A DNA stretch of 64,000 bases from the NCBI GenBank assembly GCA_030063045.1, contig JAQSEB010000042.1, positions 310,001 through 374,000 on the forward strand, read 5' to 3'. Shown here piece after piece: positions 44,101 through 59,100 of the stretch. The stretch comes from Pratylenchus scribneri (lineage: Eukaryota; Nematoda; Chromadorea; Rhabditida; Pratylenchidae). Positions within the stretch are counted from its first letter, which is position 1. Every line of letters begins with the position of its first letter. Both the position numbers and the translations under genes were made by a program. The notes beneath the pieces were generated by a model. That model was given only the letters and a program-made list of their open reading frames with translations. It was not told the origin of the DNA and ran no database searches.

Positions 44101-47100
44101 ACCTCTTCACGGCAATTGTCCATCTCAATTCTTGACGGACAAATTTGATTTATATGAGAAATTTAAAGGAAAAAAATAGGTGCTAGAATGGTTGATTGAC
44201 CACTTGGCAAATAGCCAATGGCCAATTTGGAATGATTGAAAAGAGATTAAAAATAAGGGAAAATGTTGCAAAAAATATGCGTGGGAGGAAAATGAAGGGA
44301 AAAATGAAAGGAAAATTATATGGAATTATTGACAATTTGTGGAAAATATTGCAAAAAAAGAACAATAAAGAAAAAAGGAAAATTAAAATAAATATTTTTA
44401 AAATTATTTTTCAAAAAAAATTAAAATAAATTTTCTGATAAAAATATTATAAAAAATAAATTTTTCCGGAAAAAATAATAAATCTTAAATAAAAAATAAA
44501 TTTAAAAAAATTAGATTTAAAAAAGGGAAAATTAAAAAACATATTTTAAAACTACTTAAAAAATTAAAAAAATTTTCCAATAAAAAAAATAAAATAATAT
44601 ATAAAAAAATAATAAAATGTTAAATTTCAAAAAATACATTTTAAAATTAAATTTCTCAAATAAAAAATAAAAATTAATTTTTCCCATATTTTTTAAGAAG
44701 TTCATCCTTTGGAAGAGGAGCAAATTTGGTTGTTGAACACAAATGAATTTGTTCGCCGCCAAAAGCGTCAAGCCGTGATTTTGCCAAAATCCGCCTCTTT
44801 CCGAGATCCATTTTTGTTTGGATTGGCACGACTTTGTGGTTTAAGTTGTTCGGTTCAATTGAAACATGGAATTGGAAAACAAAATGATGGAACAATGGGA
44901 AGGGGTGAAATGTTGCGCATTAAATTGAGCAGATGGAAAACGGAGGAATATTTGAATGGAAATAAGGAGCAGCAGAGGAGGAGAAGAAGGTTGGTTAATT
45001 CAAAATTTCATTAAATTTGTTTCATGGTATTTCATTTTTACTAGAAGACAGACCAATCAGTTTTTTCATTTTATTTAATGAATAATTTATAATAAATAAA
45101 ATTAAGTAAATTTTGAAATGAAGGAATGTATAAATAGAATTAAGCTAACCAACTGCATTTTTAAAATGCATTTAGCTTTAAATTTAATAAATTTTAAATA
45201 ATTTTATAACCCTTATGAATTGATTAGTGAAATAATTAATGGATTTGATTTTAAATTGCTATGACCAAAAAGACGGCCAAATAGGCTAAAATCGGGTAGT
45301 TATAGCTTTTGGCCATAACTTTGTTTAAATAACAAAATACTCTACTACAGAAAAAGTTTAACACAATTTTTTCTTAAAATATTTTATTTAATTGAAAGAT
45401 CACTAAAATATTAGGAATTAATAAAATTTGGTACAAAATAAGTATTATTTTTTCCTCAATTTTGTAATTTTCGTATTTTTTAGTTTGCTGGAACCCAAAT
45501 CTACTTCCTATCAAAAACTTCCCAATTCATTCATTCCACTAATCCAAACAATGGATTCGGCCAATCAAACACAAATTCGACGAGCGAACATTTCCCCTTC
45601 CTGTTTCTATTTTGCAAAAGTTGGAGAAGGCGTAGAGCAAAGTGTCGTCAATCTATGCGATCGAAATGGGGGATTGGTATGCTTTTATGCCTTCTGGCGT
45701 CAAAATTTAAAAATATAAAATGTTTCAAAAGTAAAAAAATCAGAAGTTTTTAAAATTTATCACTCATCATTTTTTACCGTAAAAATCGACACCAAAATTT
45801 CTTCTCAAAAATCAGCATTTTGAATTCATAAAACATCATTGATCATCATTTAAATAAAACATATTCTAGTACAAAATTAAACCTAACTAAGTTATTTATG
45901 AGCATTATATGACAGCAAAATTAAAAAGTTTAACAATATTTTTTACAATATTACATACAAGGATTTGACCTATTTTCATTCATAATTGGCCATCTTAATA
46001 AGAATATGCCAAATATAAAAATATGGGGCTTATCCAGGTGATATTCTTGCATTTATAAAAATTAGCATAAAATGGACAAAATGGAGTCAAAAATCATGCT
46101 TTCATAGCCCTAAAATTTTTTTCTAATTAATCAAAATTTGGAGAGAATCTTTCAAAAATTCAAATTTTATAAACTATCAAAACGAATTTTAATATTCATA
46201 TTCATCTCAGTTCGGCACACTTGCATTGCCAAATGGAGCTTTCTTAATTGAACCATTAGTCGACGAGAATGGCATGGAAAATGGAAATCAACCAAGGAGA
46301 AGACAAAGACGATTCGCTGGCGGTGGCACCCAACTTCGAGCCCATTTAATTTATCCTGTCAGGACACAACATTTTGGCGATGATCAGCAAGATGGACTAA
46401 AAAAGGCAACATCAAACAATGGACGGCCTTCTGAATCCGAGGAATTGGCTGTGGAAGAAAGAAGATTTTGGATGGAAAGAAAAAAGGAAGGAAAAAATGG
46501 CAACCAAAATGGAAGTGAATGGGAACAAATGAAAGAAGGTGGGGTGCATTGAATTAAAAAAAATTAGTTAATATAAATTTTAATTAAGTAATTTAAAATA
46601 AAAAATATTTAATTAATTTGCTTAGATTTTTAGGTATTAAAAATTTTTAATTTTTCAATTATCGGATTTTAATTTCATTTTTTAAATATAATTTACTCTC
46701 AAAAATTTGATTAAAAAAATTAGTTAACTAGAAATATAACATGTTAAAAAATTTAAAAATTTATGTTCTTTGAGATACCAAATTGAATTCATGCATAAAT
46801 ATTGTTTAAAAATCAAAAATTCTGCTCAATGGATTTCCAATTCATGTTCAATATTTTCTTTATTTTTTGAACTTTTTTTTAATATAATATAAATATTTTT
46901 TTTTTGAATTCAGATGTCCCATTTCGTCGTTCCCGCCGATCAAATGGTGCTGCAAATTCTTGGGACCATTACGTCGAAGTGTTGGCCGTTGCCGATTATC
47001 GAATGCTGCTTTATCATCAACAAAATTTGGAAAATTATGTGCTCACATTATTCTCAACAGTCTCTTCGATTTATAGGTAGGTTAATATTTTAATTTTACC

Positions 47101-50100
47101 ATTTAATATAAATTTAATAAAAATAATCAAATCTAAAAATATGAAAGATTTTTTAAAAAATAATTAGGAAAAAATTTAAAGGAGAAAAGAACCAAAAAAA
47201 ATATTCGGGGACAAAAATGTTTTCAATGAATTTTTGTGGCCTTTAATTTGAGCTAATAAAAAGTTATAGTTTAAGCTTAGTATAATTTGGCCACATTTTA
47301 AATTCAAAAGAATATCAACATATTTTTTGACTAAAATATAATTAATAAAATGCTTTAAGAAATTTTCAAAAAAAAAAATAAATAAAATTTCAAAATAATT
47401 CTCTAATAATTATCTAAAATATAAACAAATTATTTTCTATAATTTAGGCATCCATCTTTGGGCGTTTCCGTCAATATAATTGTTGTTCGACTGGTCATTT
47501 TGAAGAATGAGCAGGCGGGTCCACTAATCTCAAATCGGGCACAAGAAACATTGCAACAATTTTGCCAATGGCAACAATTGTACAATGATCGAAATGATGA
47601 GTCGCTTAACCATCACGGTTAGTGGAGTGCCATAAATTGGGCAAATATTAAATTTGAATAATTAATTTACCCGTAAAATCAAAGAAGGTACCCAAAAATT
47701 TTCTTGCCGTAGCTTTTTTAGGCCATATAATTTGGCCATGATGAAATTTTAAAGCTTAAAATTAGCCTATGATTGAATTTGGCCAAAAATTTATTTTTAA
47801 GTAATTTCAATTTATTCAAATCCTTTTATAGATGTGGCCATCCTCCTGACACGACATGACATTTGTCGAGCTACAAACAAATGCGATACACTTGGATTGG
47901 CCGAATTGGGCACAATGTGCGATGCCAAAAGGAGTTGTGCAATTATTGAGGATAATGGTGAGTGGAAATTTATTAATTATCAACCAAAAATACATAAATA
48001 AAAATTAATATATTTTCGATTAAGAATTAAACCAAATGAGGAATCGAATTTACAATTCAAATCAATTTTTCAAATGATATTATATTTTAAGTAAATTTGT
48101 TACCATTTTACAGCGCAGAAATTGAGATGAATTAATTAGAGAATAAGTTAATGGATTTAATTTGAATTAAAAAAAAAGTAATTAGCAAACTATATATTCT
48201 CGATTAAGAAAGCCAAAGAGGGAGCGATCAATTTTTCAAATGAATACGTTTTTTAGTAAATTTGATACCAACAGAAACAGACCAAAAATTGTAATGAATT
48301 AACTAGAAAAATTAATTTGATAGAAATTGTCAAAAAAAAATAGCCGAAAAGGCGGTAAAATTTGAAAAAATCATATATTTTTTGGCCATAACTTTCTGGC
48401 CAAATTATTTTTTGACCCATATATTTTTTTTTGGTCATAACATTCTGGCCAAACTGTTTTTTTGACCAATTTTTGATATTAAAATATTCCCAAGAAAGAA
48501 ATATCCAATAGTATAAAGATTTTTTAATTAGCTTAAATGATTATTAAAATATATTCGACTCATTAAAGGTCTGTCCGCCGCATTCACAATTGCCCATGAA
48601 TTGGGCCACATTTTCAACATCCCCCATGATGATGAACGAAAATGTGGAGAGCATATGCCATTGAACAAAGCCAATTATCATATAATGGCCCCAACATTGG
48701 AATATAACACAAATCCATGGTCATGGTCCGCCTGCTCCTCGGCAATGCTAATTCGATTTTTGGACACTCGACGGGGTCAAACCCAATGCATTTTGGACCA
48801 ACCCGTTGAGAGACGATTCTATGAGAAAATGTTTGAGACACCGGCGCCTGGGGCAATGTTTGTCTAATTAAATTTTAAATTAAATTTTTTATTATTTTTA
48901 ATTTATTTTAATTTTAATTATAATAATTTAATTTTATATAATTCAATTTTTGTAGCTATTCCGTTTCGCAACAATGCAAATTTGTTTTTGGTGCCAGTGC
49001 CGAAATTTGTCCATACATGCCAAGTTGTCGTCGACTTTGGTGTTCCGTTTCATATGGTAAAAAAATTAATCAAAAATTAAAATAAAAATAACATCAAATT
49101 CAATTTTTTTAAAAATTTCTTCACAAAAATGAATTTTTAAAAATATTTTTAAAAAAATTTATTTGAATTTTATCATCGAATTTTAATTGCTTAATTTGCA
49201 AATAAAAATAATGAACAGTCGAAAAACGGCTAGAAAACGGCATTTTGATTCTGAAAGACTAAAATTTTGAACAAAATAATAAATCATTAAAAATATTTTC
49301 CAGGCTACCAACTCGGCTGCCGCACCCAACATATGCCATGGGCGGACGGCACGGAATGTGGCCAACAAATGTGGTGCTATCGAGGCCAATGCGTGGGCAT
49401 GTCCCCACAACAAAGGCAGCCATTGGATGGAGGATGGGGCGAATGGAAGGAATGGATGGATTGCTCCAGGACATGCGGAGGAGGTTTTTCTCAATTGGGT
49501 TGAATTAATTAATTATATATTTTTTGAGAAAATAAAATTAATTAATTTAATAATTATTATATTAATTTAAAGGTGTACAAAAAGCCTATCGTGATTGTGA
49601 TTCGCCTCGACCCGAAAATGGTGGCAAATATTGCACCGGACAAAGGGTCCGCTATCGACCATGCAATATTCAGGTAAATATATAAAAATAAAATAAAATT
49701 GATTTTGAATAGACCATTTAAAAATACAAATATTAATTTTAAATTTAATTTTATTATTATAAATTTTTAATTTTTTTAATCATTAAAAAATTAATTTTGA
49801 ATTTTTAAAGAATCAATTTCATAATTTTAAATTAATAATTAAAAAAATTTAAAAATATAATAAAATAATGATTTGAATTTTTTGATGAATTATTTAAAAT
49901 TTAATTGCCGAATAAAATTTTAAAATTTTTTAATAATATTTTTCAGAAAATTTATTTATATTTTTAGCAAATTTTTTAAATTTAAGCATAAAATTTTTAT
50001 TTTATTTTAATAATTAATTATTTACTCCTTTCCAAGGATTGTCCCTGGGATATGCCCGGTTTCCGTGAGCAGCAATGCTCCGAATTCGACGGGAAGGACA

Positions 50101-53100
50101 TTGGCATTCATGGAGTGCCCAGTGTTGGCACTCGATGGGTGCCAAAATACACTGGGGTTGCGGAGAATGAACGATGCAAATTGCAATGCCGTGCCGCCGA
50201 TTCGGCCGCATTTTATTTGCTTAAGGAGAAAGTGGTGGATGGAACACCGTGTGATAGGCATGGCGACGATATTTGCATTGATGGAGCATGCCATAAGGTA
50301 GGATTAAAATAAATTTATACAATATGGAAAATTGTAAATATTTTAGACATTAATATAATTAAATTTTTGGTACCTGGCTAGGTATTTTCCAGGTGCAGAT
50401 TTGAAATTTTTTTCTTATTTTATTAATCTTATTCTAAAAACTATTTTAGGGTTTATCTTATCACCAATTTTACTGGTAACAAACTTAAATTTTGGGATTG
50501 AAAAAATCTGCACCAGATAATACATAAGTACAGATTTTTGTATCAATTATAGAGCATTTTATATCAAAATGATTGAATAAAATCATAATTGGCCAAAATA
50601 TTATTGCTAAAAAAGAAAACTGCTAGATTTTGTCCTATTTTTACCGTTTTTTGTCATAATTTTTTGGCAAATTTTCAATCAAATCCGCTAATTCTTTCTT
50701 TAATTAATTCATTTCAATTCAAATAGCTATAAAAATGGTAGCTATTTTTTAATTTTATTTCATCTAAATATATTAAATTTAAATTTAAAATTTTACCTAA
50801 GGCCGGCTGCGATCATCGTCTTGGCTCGGACATGAAACGTGACATTTGCGGAGTATGTGGAGGTGATGGAGGAAGTTGCCGGGAATTTAAAGGAATTTAC
50901 AATGATCGAGGAACATTCGGTAAATTATTGAAAAAATTCAATAAAAATTTAAAAATTTTTCGATAATTTGAAAAAAAAATATTAGAAATTAATTCTAAAA
51001 TTTTTTTCTAAATTTTGTTAATTATTTTATTTTGCCTTTAGGCTATAATGAAGTGCTTCGAATTCCGGCCGGCGCCGCCAACATTGATATTAGCCAACAG
51101 GCACACAATGGACAAACTGAGGATGACAATTATTTGGCATTGCGATTGGCAAATGGAGAATGGCTTCTGAATGGTCAATATCAAGTCTCAGTTTTTCGTC
51201 AACAAATTCCAATTCTCGATGCTGTCCTTGAGGTAGGATTAAAAAGGGGAAAAATATTTAGAGTTAATTTTTGAAAAATATTCACATTAAACAATTTTTC
51301 AGTCGAAACTATTAGGGTTTTAAATAATATAATCTTAAAATTATTCAGAATATTTTTCCGAAGTAATTTTGAAAGCTTATTAGAGTAGGGTAGTTCGAAG
51401 GCGATTTTAAATAAACTGGGGCATTCGGTTTCGATTTTTCCCGGTTTTGGATCTGGGTTTTAGTTTGGTTAACTTATTTTGAATTGAACTATTATTTAAA
51501 AGCTAGATATGTATATGTCCCTTATCCCTATCTTATTTGGCCTCTTGAAAAAATATGTCAAGATTTACAAGTGAACTTATTCATAAATCATAATATGCTT
51601 ATTAATTAAATTAAAAAGGCATAATTTCAGCCGAAATTTTTATAGATGTTTTTTTATTTTATTCGGAACTATTTGCAGGGCAAATTTATTTTGGGCCGCT
51701 GCCTTTTTGTTATTTATTAGAGAATAACGATAATTGAAAAAAGAATAGAAATATTTTGACTAGAAAAAATATATTATAATTTGATTGAAAAATCCTCAGG
51801 CAAAATAATTTGTCCAGTAAATTTCGGAAAAATTATATTCTAATTACTAAAATTAAATTCCTCATAATCTAGCCAATATTAATTTTAGTATTCCGGAAGT
51901 GAAACAACACTTGAACGGATCAATGGCACTGGTCCATTACGATCGGATGTGTATTTGCATGTTTTGAGTGTTGGCCAATTGAATCCACCAAATATTCACT
52001 ATCGCTTCATGGATCCTATTATGCCACAAGAGCAAAGGGCGGCGGCAATCGCCACCACCCATCAATTGATGCAGGCACCCGGCAGCTTTTATTGGCGTCA
52101 AATTGATCAGTGGAGTGAGGTGAACAAAATTTATTTATCTATTTTTTTCCCAATTTTTGTAGGTGATACAAAAATTTATCTTAGGGTATAGACATTTGTA
52201 AAAAAACACTCCATTTAAAAAAAAATGATAAAATTCGAGTTATATTCAAAAAAAAATATGTAATTTTATTAAAGCTAGAATTCGCAAATTTTAAAAAGAC
52301 CAAATTCTAGTGGACTTATTAAAGCTTTGGCACAGAGTTTTCCAAAATTTTCTATTATCTCATTAACTATATGCCAAAAGAATGGCCCTTGAGTCACACT
52401 TCACATTCACAGTTCACACCCTTCCCTCTCTCCCAAAAAAATATTCAGAAAAAATTAAAAAATTTGGTTTTTGAATTTTTTAGTAAATTTTTAAAAAATT
52501 AATTAAATAAAACTATCCAATAATTCCCTCTATGGCAGTGTTCATTGAAATGCCAAGGCCAACAAAGTCAACATTTAATTTGCACGGATGCACTCAATAA
52601 TCGTCAAACCAACTATTCAAATTGTGCACATTTGAGAAGGCCGGATTTGCAGCAAAGAATGTGCAATGTTGATTGTTTCTATAAATGGCAACAAAGGTGT
52701 GGGAAAAGAGAATTTTGACCAAATGAATTCAGGAATTGAAATCATTCTATCAAGAAAAATTTACTAAAATTTAATCGCATCTAAAATAAGCGTTTGAATT
52801 TGCATAAAAATTTTTGAATTCTTTTCAATATTAAAAATACAAGATTAGAAATTTTCAAAATAAAATTTTTGATTAACTCAAAAAAATTTTTTTTGTAATT
52901 ACTCCGAGTCCAGTTGTAGAATTGACCGAATTCTTTCCAAAAATCCCGGCATTTTTTGACGAATCCGACGGAACTCTAATTAGTATTTTTTTTAACATGA
53001 ATATGAAACAATGCTTAAATTTATTGTAAAAACTATTAACCTTGTTTTGCCTAAAAAACTATAAAAAATTTTGATTGTTTTTTTCTGGAATTTTCGTTCA

Positions 53101-56100
53101 TAATAATCTGTAAAAATATCAATTTAATGAGCATTATTCATTAAATATTATAGTACATTAAATCTCTGGTTCATAATTTTAATAATAATTTTATAAAATG
53201 GTTACAAAAAAATTTTTGACAATTTAATTTAAATTTAACTAGCTCAGGGACGCGCGCTATCGCGCGCGCCCCTTAGCTAGTTACTTTTGAATTGAACCAA
53301 TATTTGAAATAATTAAATATAATAAAAAAATTTAATAATAAATGAATAATTTTATGCAAAAAAATATAAAAAAATTCTAACTAAATACATTAATTCATCC
53401 CTCATCAACTTCAATAATTCCTTATTCCCTAACTCATAACTCATCATCATCTTCATTCATCCCTTAACATTTTTTTACTATAATTTCCTTTCCTTTATTC
53501 TTTTTAATTATTTATCTTCTCTTCCATTCTTTTCATGCTTCAAACTTTCCTTCAGCTTTTATCTTCTATTTATCTCTTCAAATTTTTCCATTCATTCTTT
53601 TTCATCTTCCCATTCATCTTTTTTTCATCTTTCCATCATCCTTTTTCATCCTCCCATTCATCCTTTGTCATCCTCTCATTCATCTCTTCTCATCGTCCCA
53701 TTTATCCTTCTTTTCCTCCATTCAACCCTCTCATCCTCCATTAACCCACTCTCTTCCTCTGATCCTCCCATTTTCTCATCCTCCTATCCACCTCTTCTGA
53801 TCCTCCATTCATCCCTCTCATCCTCCATTCATTACTTTCACCCCCTCCCTTTCATCATCCCATTCATCTCTTCTCATCTTCTCATTCATCCTTCTAATCC
53901 TCCCATTCATCTCTCCTCATCCTCCCATACATCCTTCAATTAATCACTTCTCTTCCTCTATTCATCCCTCTCAACATACCATTCATCTCTTCCCATTCTC
54001 CCATTCATCCTCTCATTCATCTCTTGATTTTTCTTTAGACTTCATCTATTTGAATTTCAAAAATCTATGTTTTTTCAATTTTTTTCCCAAAATTATGCCG
54101 ACTAATCTTAATGTAAAATTTGGCATTACGACATTTGCGGATAGGCTAGTTGCGGACGTGACTTTTACTGACGACATTTGAGGACGACATTTGCGGATAC
54201 GACAATTGCGGACGATAGTTGCGGACGCGATATTTGCGGATTATTTTTTTGACAAAAACAACCAAGTTATATTGAAAATTTTTAAAATTCCTATCGAATT
54301 GTAACCTTAATCTAAGCTATGACCCTAGCCTTAATACGAAAAAATGGCCAAAACTTTTTTATTTTTGTGTTTTCTGCAAAATAAATGTTAGATAAATACT
54401 CAGATTATCGAAAAGAATTGCAGAACTCAGTTATAATACACTCTTAAAGCATTTAATTCACTTATTTTTATCAAAATGTCCGCAAATATAGCATCTGCAA
54501 TCGTCGTCCGCAATTGTCGCATCCGCAAATGTCGTTACACGTAAAATTTAGCTGATTATATTTTAAAATGGATCAATCATTAATTTAATCTTTTTGAACT
54601 TATTCCAGAGATTAATTCTTCTGAAAACTCTATTCAATTTCTTCGAGATCGCGGAATTCTTTGATCCCAGACATCAATTTGTCCAACATGCGGCCGTCGT
54701 GCATTTTTATCACAATTCATTTTATATTGCTTTTGTAACATTTTCATTTTCATGCACTTTTGCCTCAATTTTCTTTCTTTTTTGCATAAATAAATCATTT
54801 TCAAAAATTAAGAAAAGTTGATTGATTTGATGCTATATTTCTTTGCTTGAATGCTAATTTATTTTTAATATGTTTTATTTAACTTTATTCACAAATAATA
54901 TTAGTGCTTTTTGCTTATTCTTAATATAGTAAATTTTTGGAATAATCATAGATTTTTGAAAATCATAGATTAGATGATGTCTAATCAAAAATCTAATATC
55001 AGATTCGTGATCAGCGCCCCAAATTACCCTTAGAAAGTTGTATCAATTTTTATTTGCTTATTTTTTGCTCTAACATATATTTTTATTTATTTGGATATTT
55101 TGTCATTTATGCCAATGACAAATTCAAAAAGCAATTTTTGCGCAAATACTTCCAAAATTATATATAAGATTCTATAATTAATTTAATATTTCTCTTAGAT
55201 TGAATGCGGATTCATCGGGTCGTCGTTGGTATCAGAATATTTGCGTTCGTTCCTTCACAAATGGCCGTGAGGAACAAGCAAATGAGGATGAATGCCTGCA
55301 GGCCGGAGTGAATGGTCCAATTGGAAGGCAAAATGGGCCACATCAAGTGGATCATGTGCCGGCTGGCAGCACAGAACAACAACAACAATCTGCCGAAAAT
55401 AATAATAAACAACAGCAATCACCGCATATTCCTACCGATCGAAAATGGGCATATTCCGAATGGAGTCAGGTAGAATAGAGGGGGAAAATGACCAAAAATT
55501 TTATTATTAAATATTTTTCTATAACATTAAAAAAATTTGTTAATTATTTTTTTAATAGAGTATAAAAAATATGCCTAGAATTTTAAAATATTTTTAATAT
55601 AATAATTTTATTTTCTAATAATTGACCAAAAATTTCACTTGACAAAAGCATGTAAAATGCTCAGAAAATAATTCGAATTGGGAAAATTTTGTGGCGTTTT
55701 TGTCATTGTATTTGATCATAGTTGTTACTTGTTATAGATAATAGTTAGTGAGAAATTATGACCAAAAATATTCCTAATTTACCAATTTTAAATATTTTCA
55801 ATACTAGCTTTCTTTTTAAACAATTCAAAAATTTATATAGCTAGAGACTCCAGATTCCACATACGATATATTAAACTATGATAATTATAAGTTTATTTTA
55901 ATATAAATTTCGCCATATTCTGTGAGCTGAACGATGAAAAAGCTCTTAAAATTTATTAATATTTAATTTAATTATTTTTGCTATCCCAAATTAAATAATT
56001 GATCTTTAGTCATTCAACATTACTTTGAAATTGAATTAATTTCATATAATTATTTTTTAATAATTACAAAATAAATAAATACACTCTTTATTGTTAGTGT

Positions 56101-59100
56101 TCTGAATCCTGTGGAACTGGTGGAATCCGTCAACGAAGTCTCCACTGCATTGATATCCGAAATGGTCGCAAACTTGACAATCGCTTCTGCGATGGAATTG
56201 CACATGAACCGGCCCAAACTGAGTGCAATCGGACACCATGCCCCAGATGGGCTCATGGCCAATGGGGTGAATGCTCACGATCCTGCGGGGGTGGCATTCG
56301 GTTTGTTTTATAATTGTTGTAGAAATTTATTAAAAAATGGAAAATTAAATGAACAAAAATTTATTTATTAAAAATTTTTAAAAATACATAAATTGTGGCC
56401 AAATAGTCTACCAATAAGTTGGATATTTTTTATAATTTTTAAAATATTTTTTGAATTATTAAATTCAGGAAAATTAGTTTTATTTTATTTATTCATATTA
56501 ATTTTTATTTTATTTTTTTATTTAAAATTTTTGTCCTCTCATAAAATAGGCCCATATCTTTTCTATCTAATTTTCTATAAAAATATTCTCTGCAAATAAT
56601 GTTTAAAGACACTGGAACGATGAATATTTTTTCTTTTAATAGGGTAAGGAAACATTCAAAAATTAAATCCCTAAAAATTCAATAAAAATATATAATTTTA
56701 AAATGAAAATTTTGTAAAATTATTTATTTGATACATTCAAAAAATAAATTATCACTTCTTCTAGATAAAATTAAAAATGCAAAATAAAATCAAACTGAAT
56801 TCAATTAAAATTAATTCCATTCACAGATTGAGGCATGTTGCCTGTCAAGATGCCTCTGGCCGTGAAGTGAATCCGTCAATGTGTTCAGCCCAAAGCAAAA
56901 TTGCTGACTCGGAAAAATGCAATGAACAAGAATGCACAGAATGGCGATTCGGTATCTGGAGCCAATGTTCCGTTAGGTAAATATTTTTAAATCTTTTCAT
57001 ATCCTCATCAGCTATTTTTTCAATCTGTCTATTTTTGTATTAATTTACATATAAATTCAATGAATTTGCTCAAAATTTTGTGAAGGCCATAAAAACGCGG
57101 CCAAATCTGACACAATTGTTTACTCTAGGCCTCTTAATAAGTCCTAGTCTATTAAAATAAAATCTAAGCCCCGAAATTTCGCTAAAACTAGTTAGATTAT
57201 AGCTCTAATGTCCATTTTTCCCACTCTACAAATTTCGTCTAAATTCAATGATTTATAGGCAAAATTTCCTTGCATTAAAACAATACCTTACCTATCCTTA
57301 CCTTATTCTCTATACAAAAAATCTAAAATTTTATTATTTTAAGCTGTGGCCAAGGTGTACAACGACGTGAAGCCAGTTGCGTGAATACCGCCGATGGACG
57401 CCCAATCGAGGAAAGCGAATGCGATCCAAGGCAAAAAATTGTAGAAAAACAATGCGAATTGGCCGGATGCCCTCAATGGAAATTGGGGTCATGGAGGTAA
57501 AAAGGAATTAAAAATTAAATTATATTTTATTATAAATTATTATAAAATATTGAAATTTTCAATTAAAATCAATCTAAATTTTTTGCCAATTTAAAAATAA
57601 ATATTGGTAAAAATTAATAATAAAATAGATTTAAAATACTATTAACAAATTTTTATAATTTAAAAAATTCAAAAATTTTAAAAAATATTTCAAAAATTCT
57701 AAAAGTTAAATTTTTACATTTTTAAATAATTTTTCACCAATTTTTCTAGTCAATGTTCGGTCAGTTGTGGGGCGGATGGCTTCCAAACTCGTTTGGTCCA
57801 ATGCGTCGATTCGGCCGATCGAAAATTGCCTGATCAACTTTGCTTACAAAAAAGCCAAGGAGGAAATGGAAGGGAAAAGAATAACGGTGTAGAATTGCGT
57901 CCACAAAGCCACAAAGTTTGTGCGCCAGGCCCATGCCCATATTGGTATATTGAGAATTTTTTATATGAAATTTTTGTTATATAAATATCAAAAAAATATT
58001 TCAATATAATAATTTAAATTTAAAACTTAAATTATTTTTTTAAAAATAATAAAATTATTTTTATTTCAAAATTAGAATTTATAAATTTTTGAAAAATTTT
58101 TTTATTTTTAATTATTTTTTGCATTTTTTAAAATTTTTATAATTTAAATATTTTATTTTCTGGAAATTATTAAATTTCAAATATATTTCTAATTTTGTTA
58201 TTTTTTAGGAGGATAAGCGATTGGGGCCAATGCTCAGTGAGTTGTGGCCAAGGAATGCGAGAGAGGCGTGTGGAATGTGTCCATCGAGACCAACCAGTGG
58301 ATGATTCCGTTTGTTCGGATGTAACGCGGCCGCCTAAACAAAATCGATGCGTCCTCTTAGCTTGCGCATTTTGGAACACTGAACCATGGGGACAGGTTGA
58401 ACTAATTAAAAAAGAAAATATTTTATTAAAATAATTTAAAATTAAATAAAATTTTTTGGCAATTTTAAAATTAAATAAAATTTTTAGAAATTTAAAAAAT
58501 TTAAAAATATATGAAAATTTTAAAAAAATTTGAAAATTTTTAAAATTTGAAAATTTTTAAAAATTTGAAAAAATTTAAAAAAATTCAGTGTTCGGCCACA
58601 TGTGGTTGGGGCATGCAGCGAAGGGTGGTGAATTGTGTACGGCAAATGATGGGAGGCCAATTTATCAATAGCATCACAAATAATAACACAAATCGTTCAA
58701 TTGTGGTCCATGATCGGGAATGTTCGGTAAGGGAAAAAAGAATAAATTTAACACCAATGTAAATATTCGAGCTTAAAATTATTTTACTTTTTACAATAAA
58801 AAGCCCTAAGAATTTCTAAGCTATAATTAATTTAGTTGAACAACAAAGCTTGGCATCTCTATCTTTTTTAGAAAAGTTGTGGCCTAATTATATGGCCCTA
58901 AAAATGCTTTAAGAATTTTTTTAATAATTTTAATGTGCAAATTAAATAATTTTCTCCCTTTCGCCATAATTTTTTCAATATTTTTATATGGCCTAATAAT
59001 ATTATAAAATAAAAAATGGATATTAGTATTAAAAATAAAATTAATATTCCTTTATTTCTTTTTGAAAAAATTTTCTCTAAAATCCATTCCAAATATTTTT

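Noticed and set aside
48614..48856. Minus-strand frames opposite ADAMTS exons, also at 49183-49494 and 50022-50294
   Set aside because: Shadows of real exons on the plus strand, whose splice phases and motifs are consistent.
53535..53943. Ser/Pro/His-rich open frames in array D
   Set aside because: Pyrimidine-rich CATCC repeat inside an ADAMTS intron.
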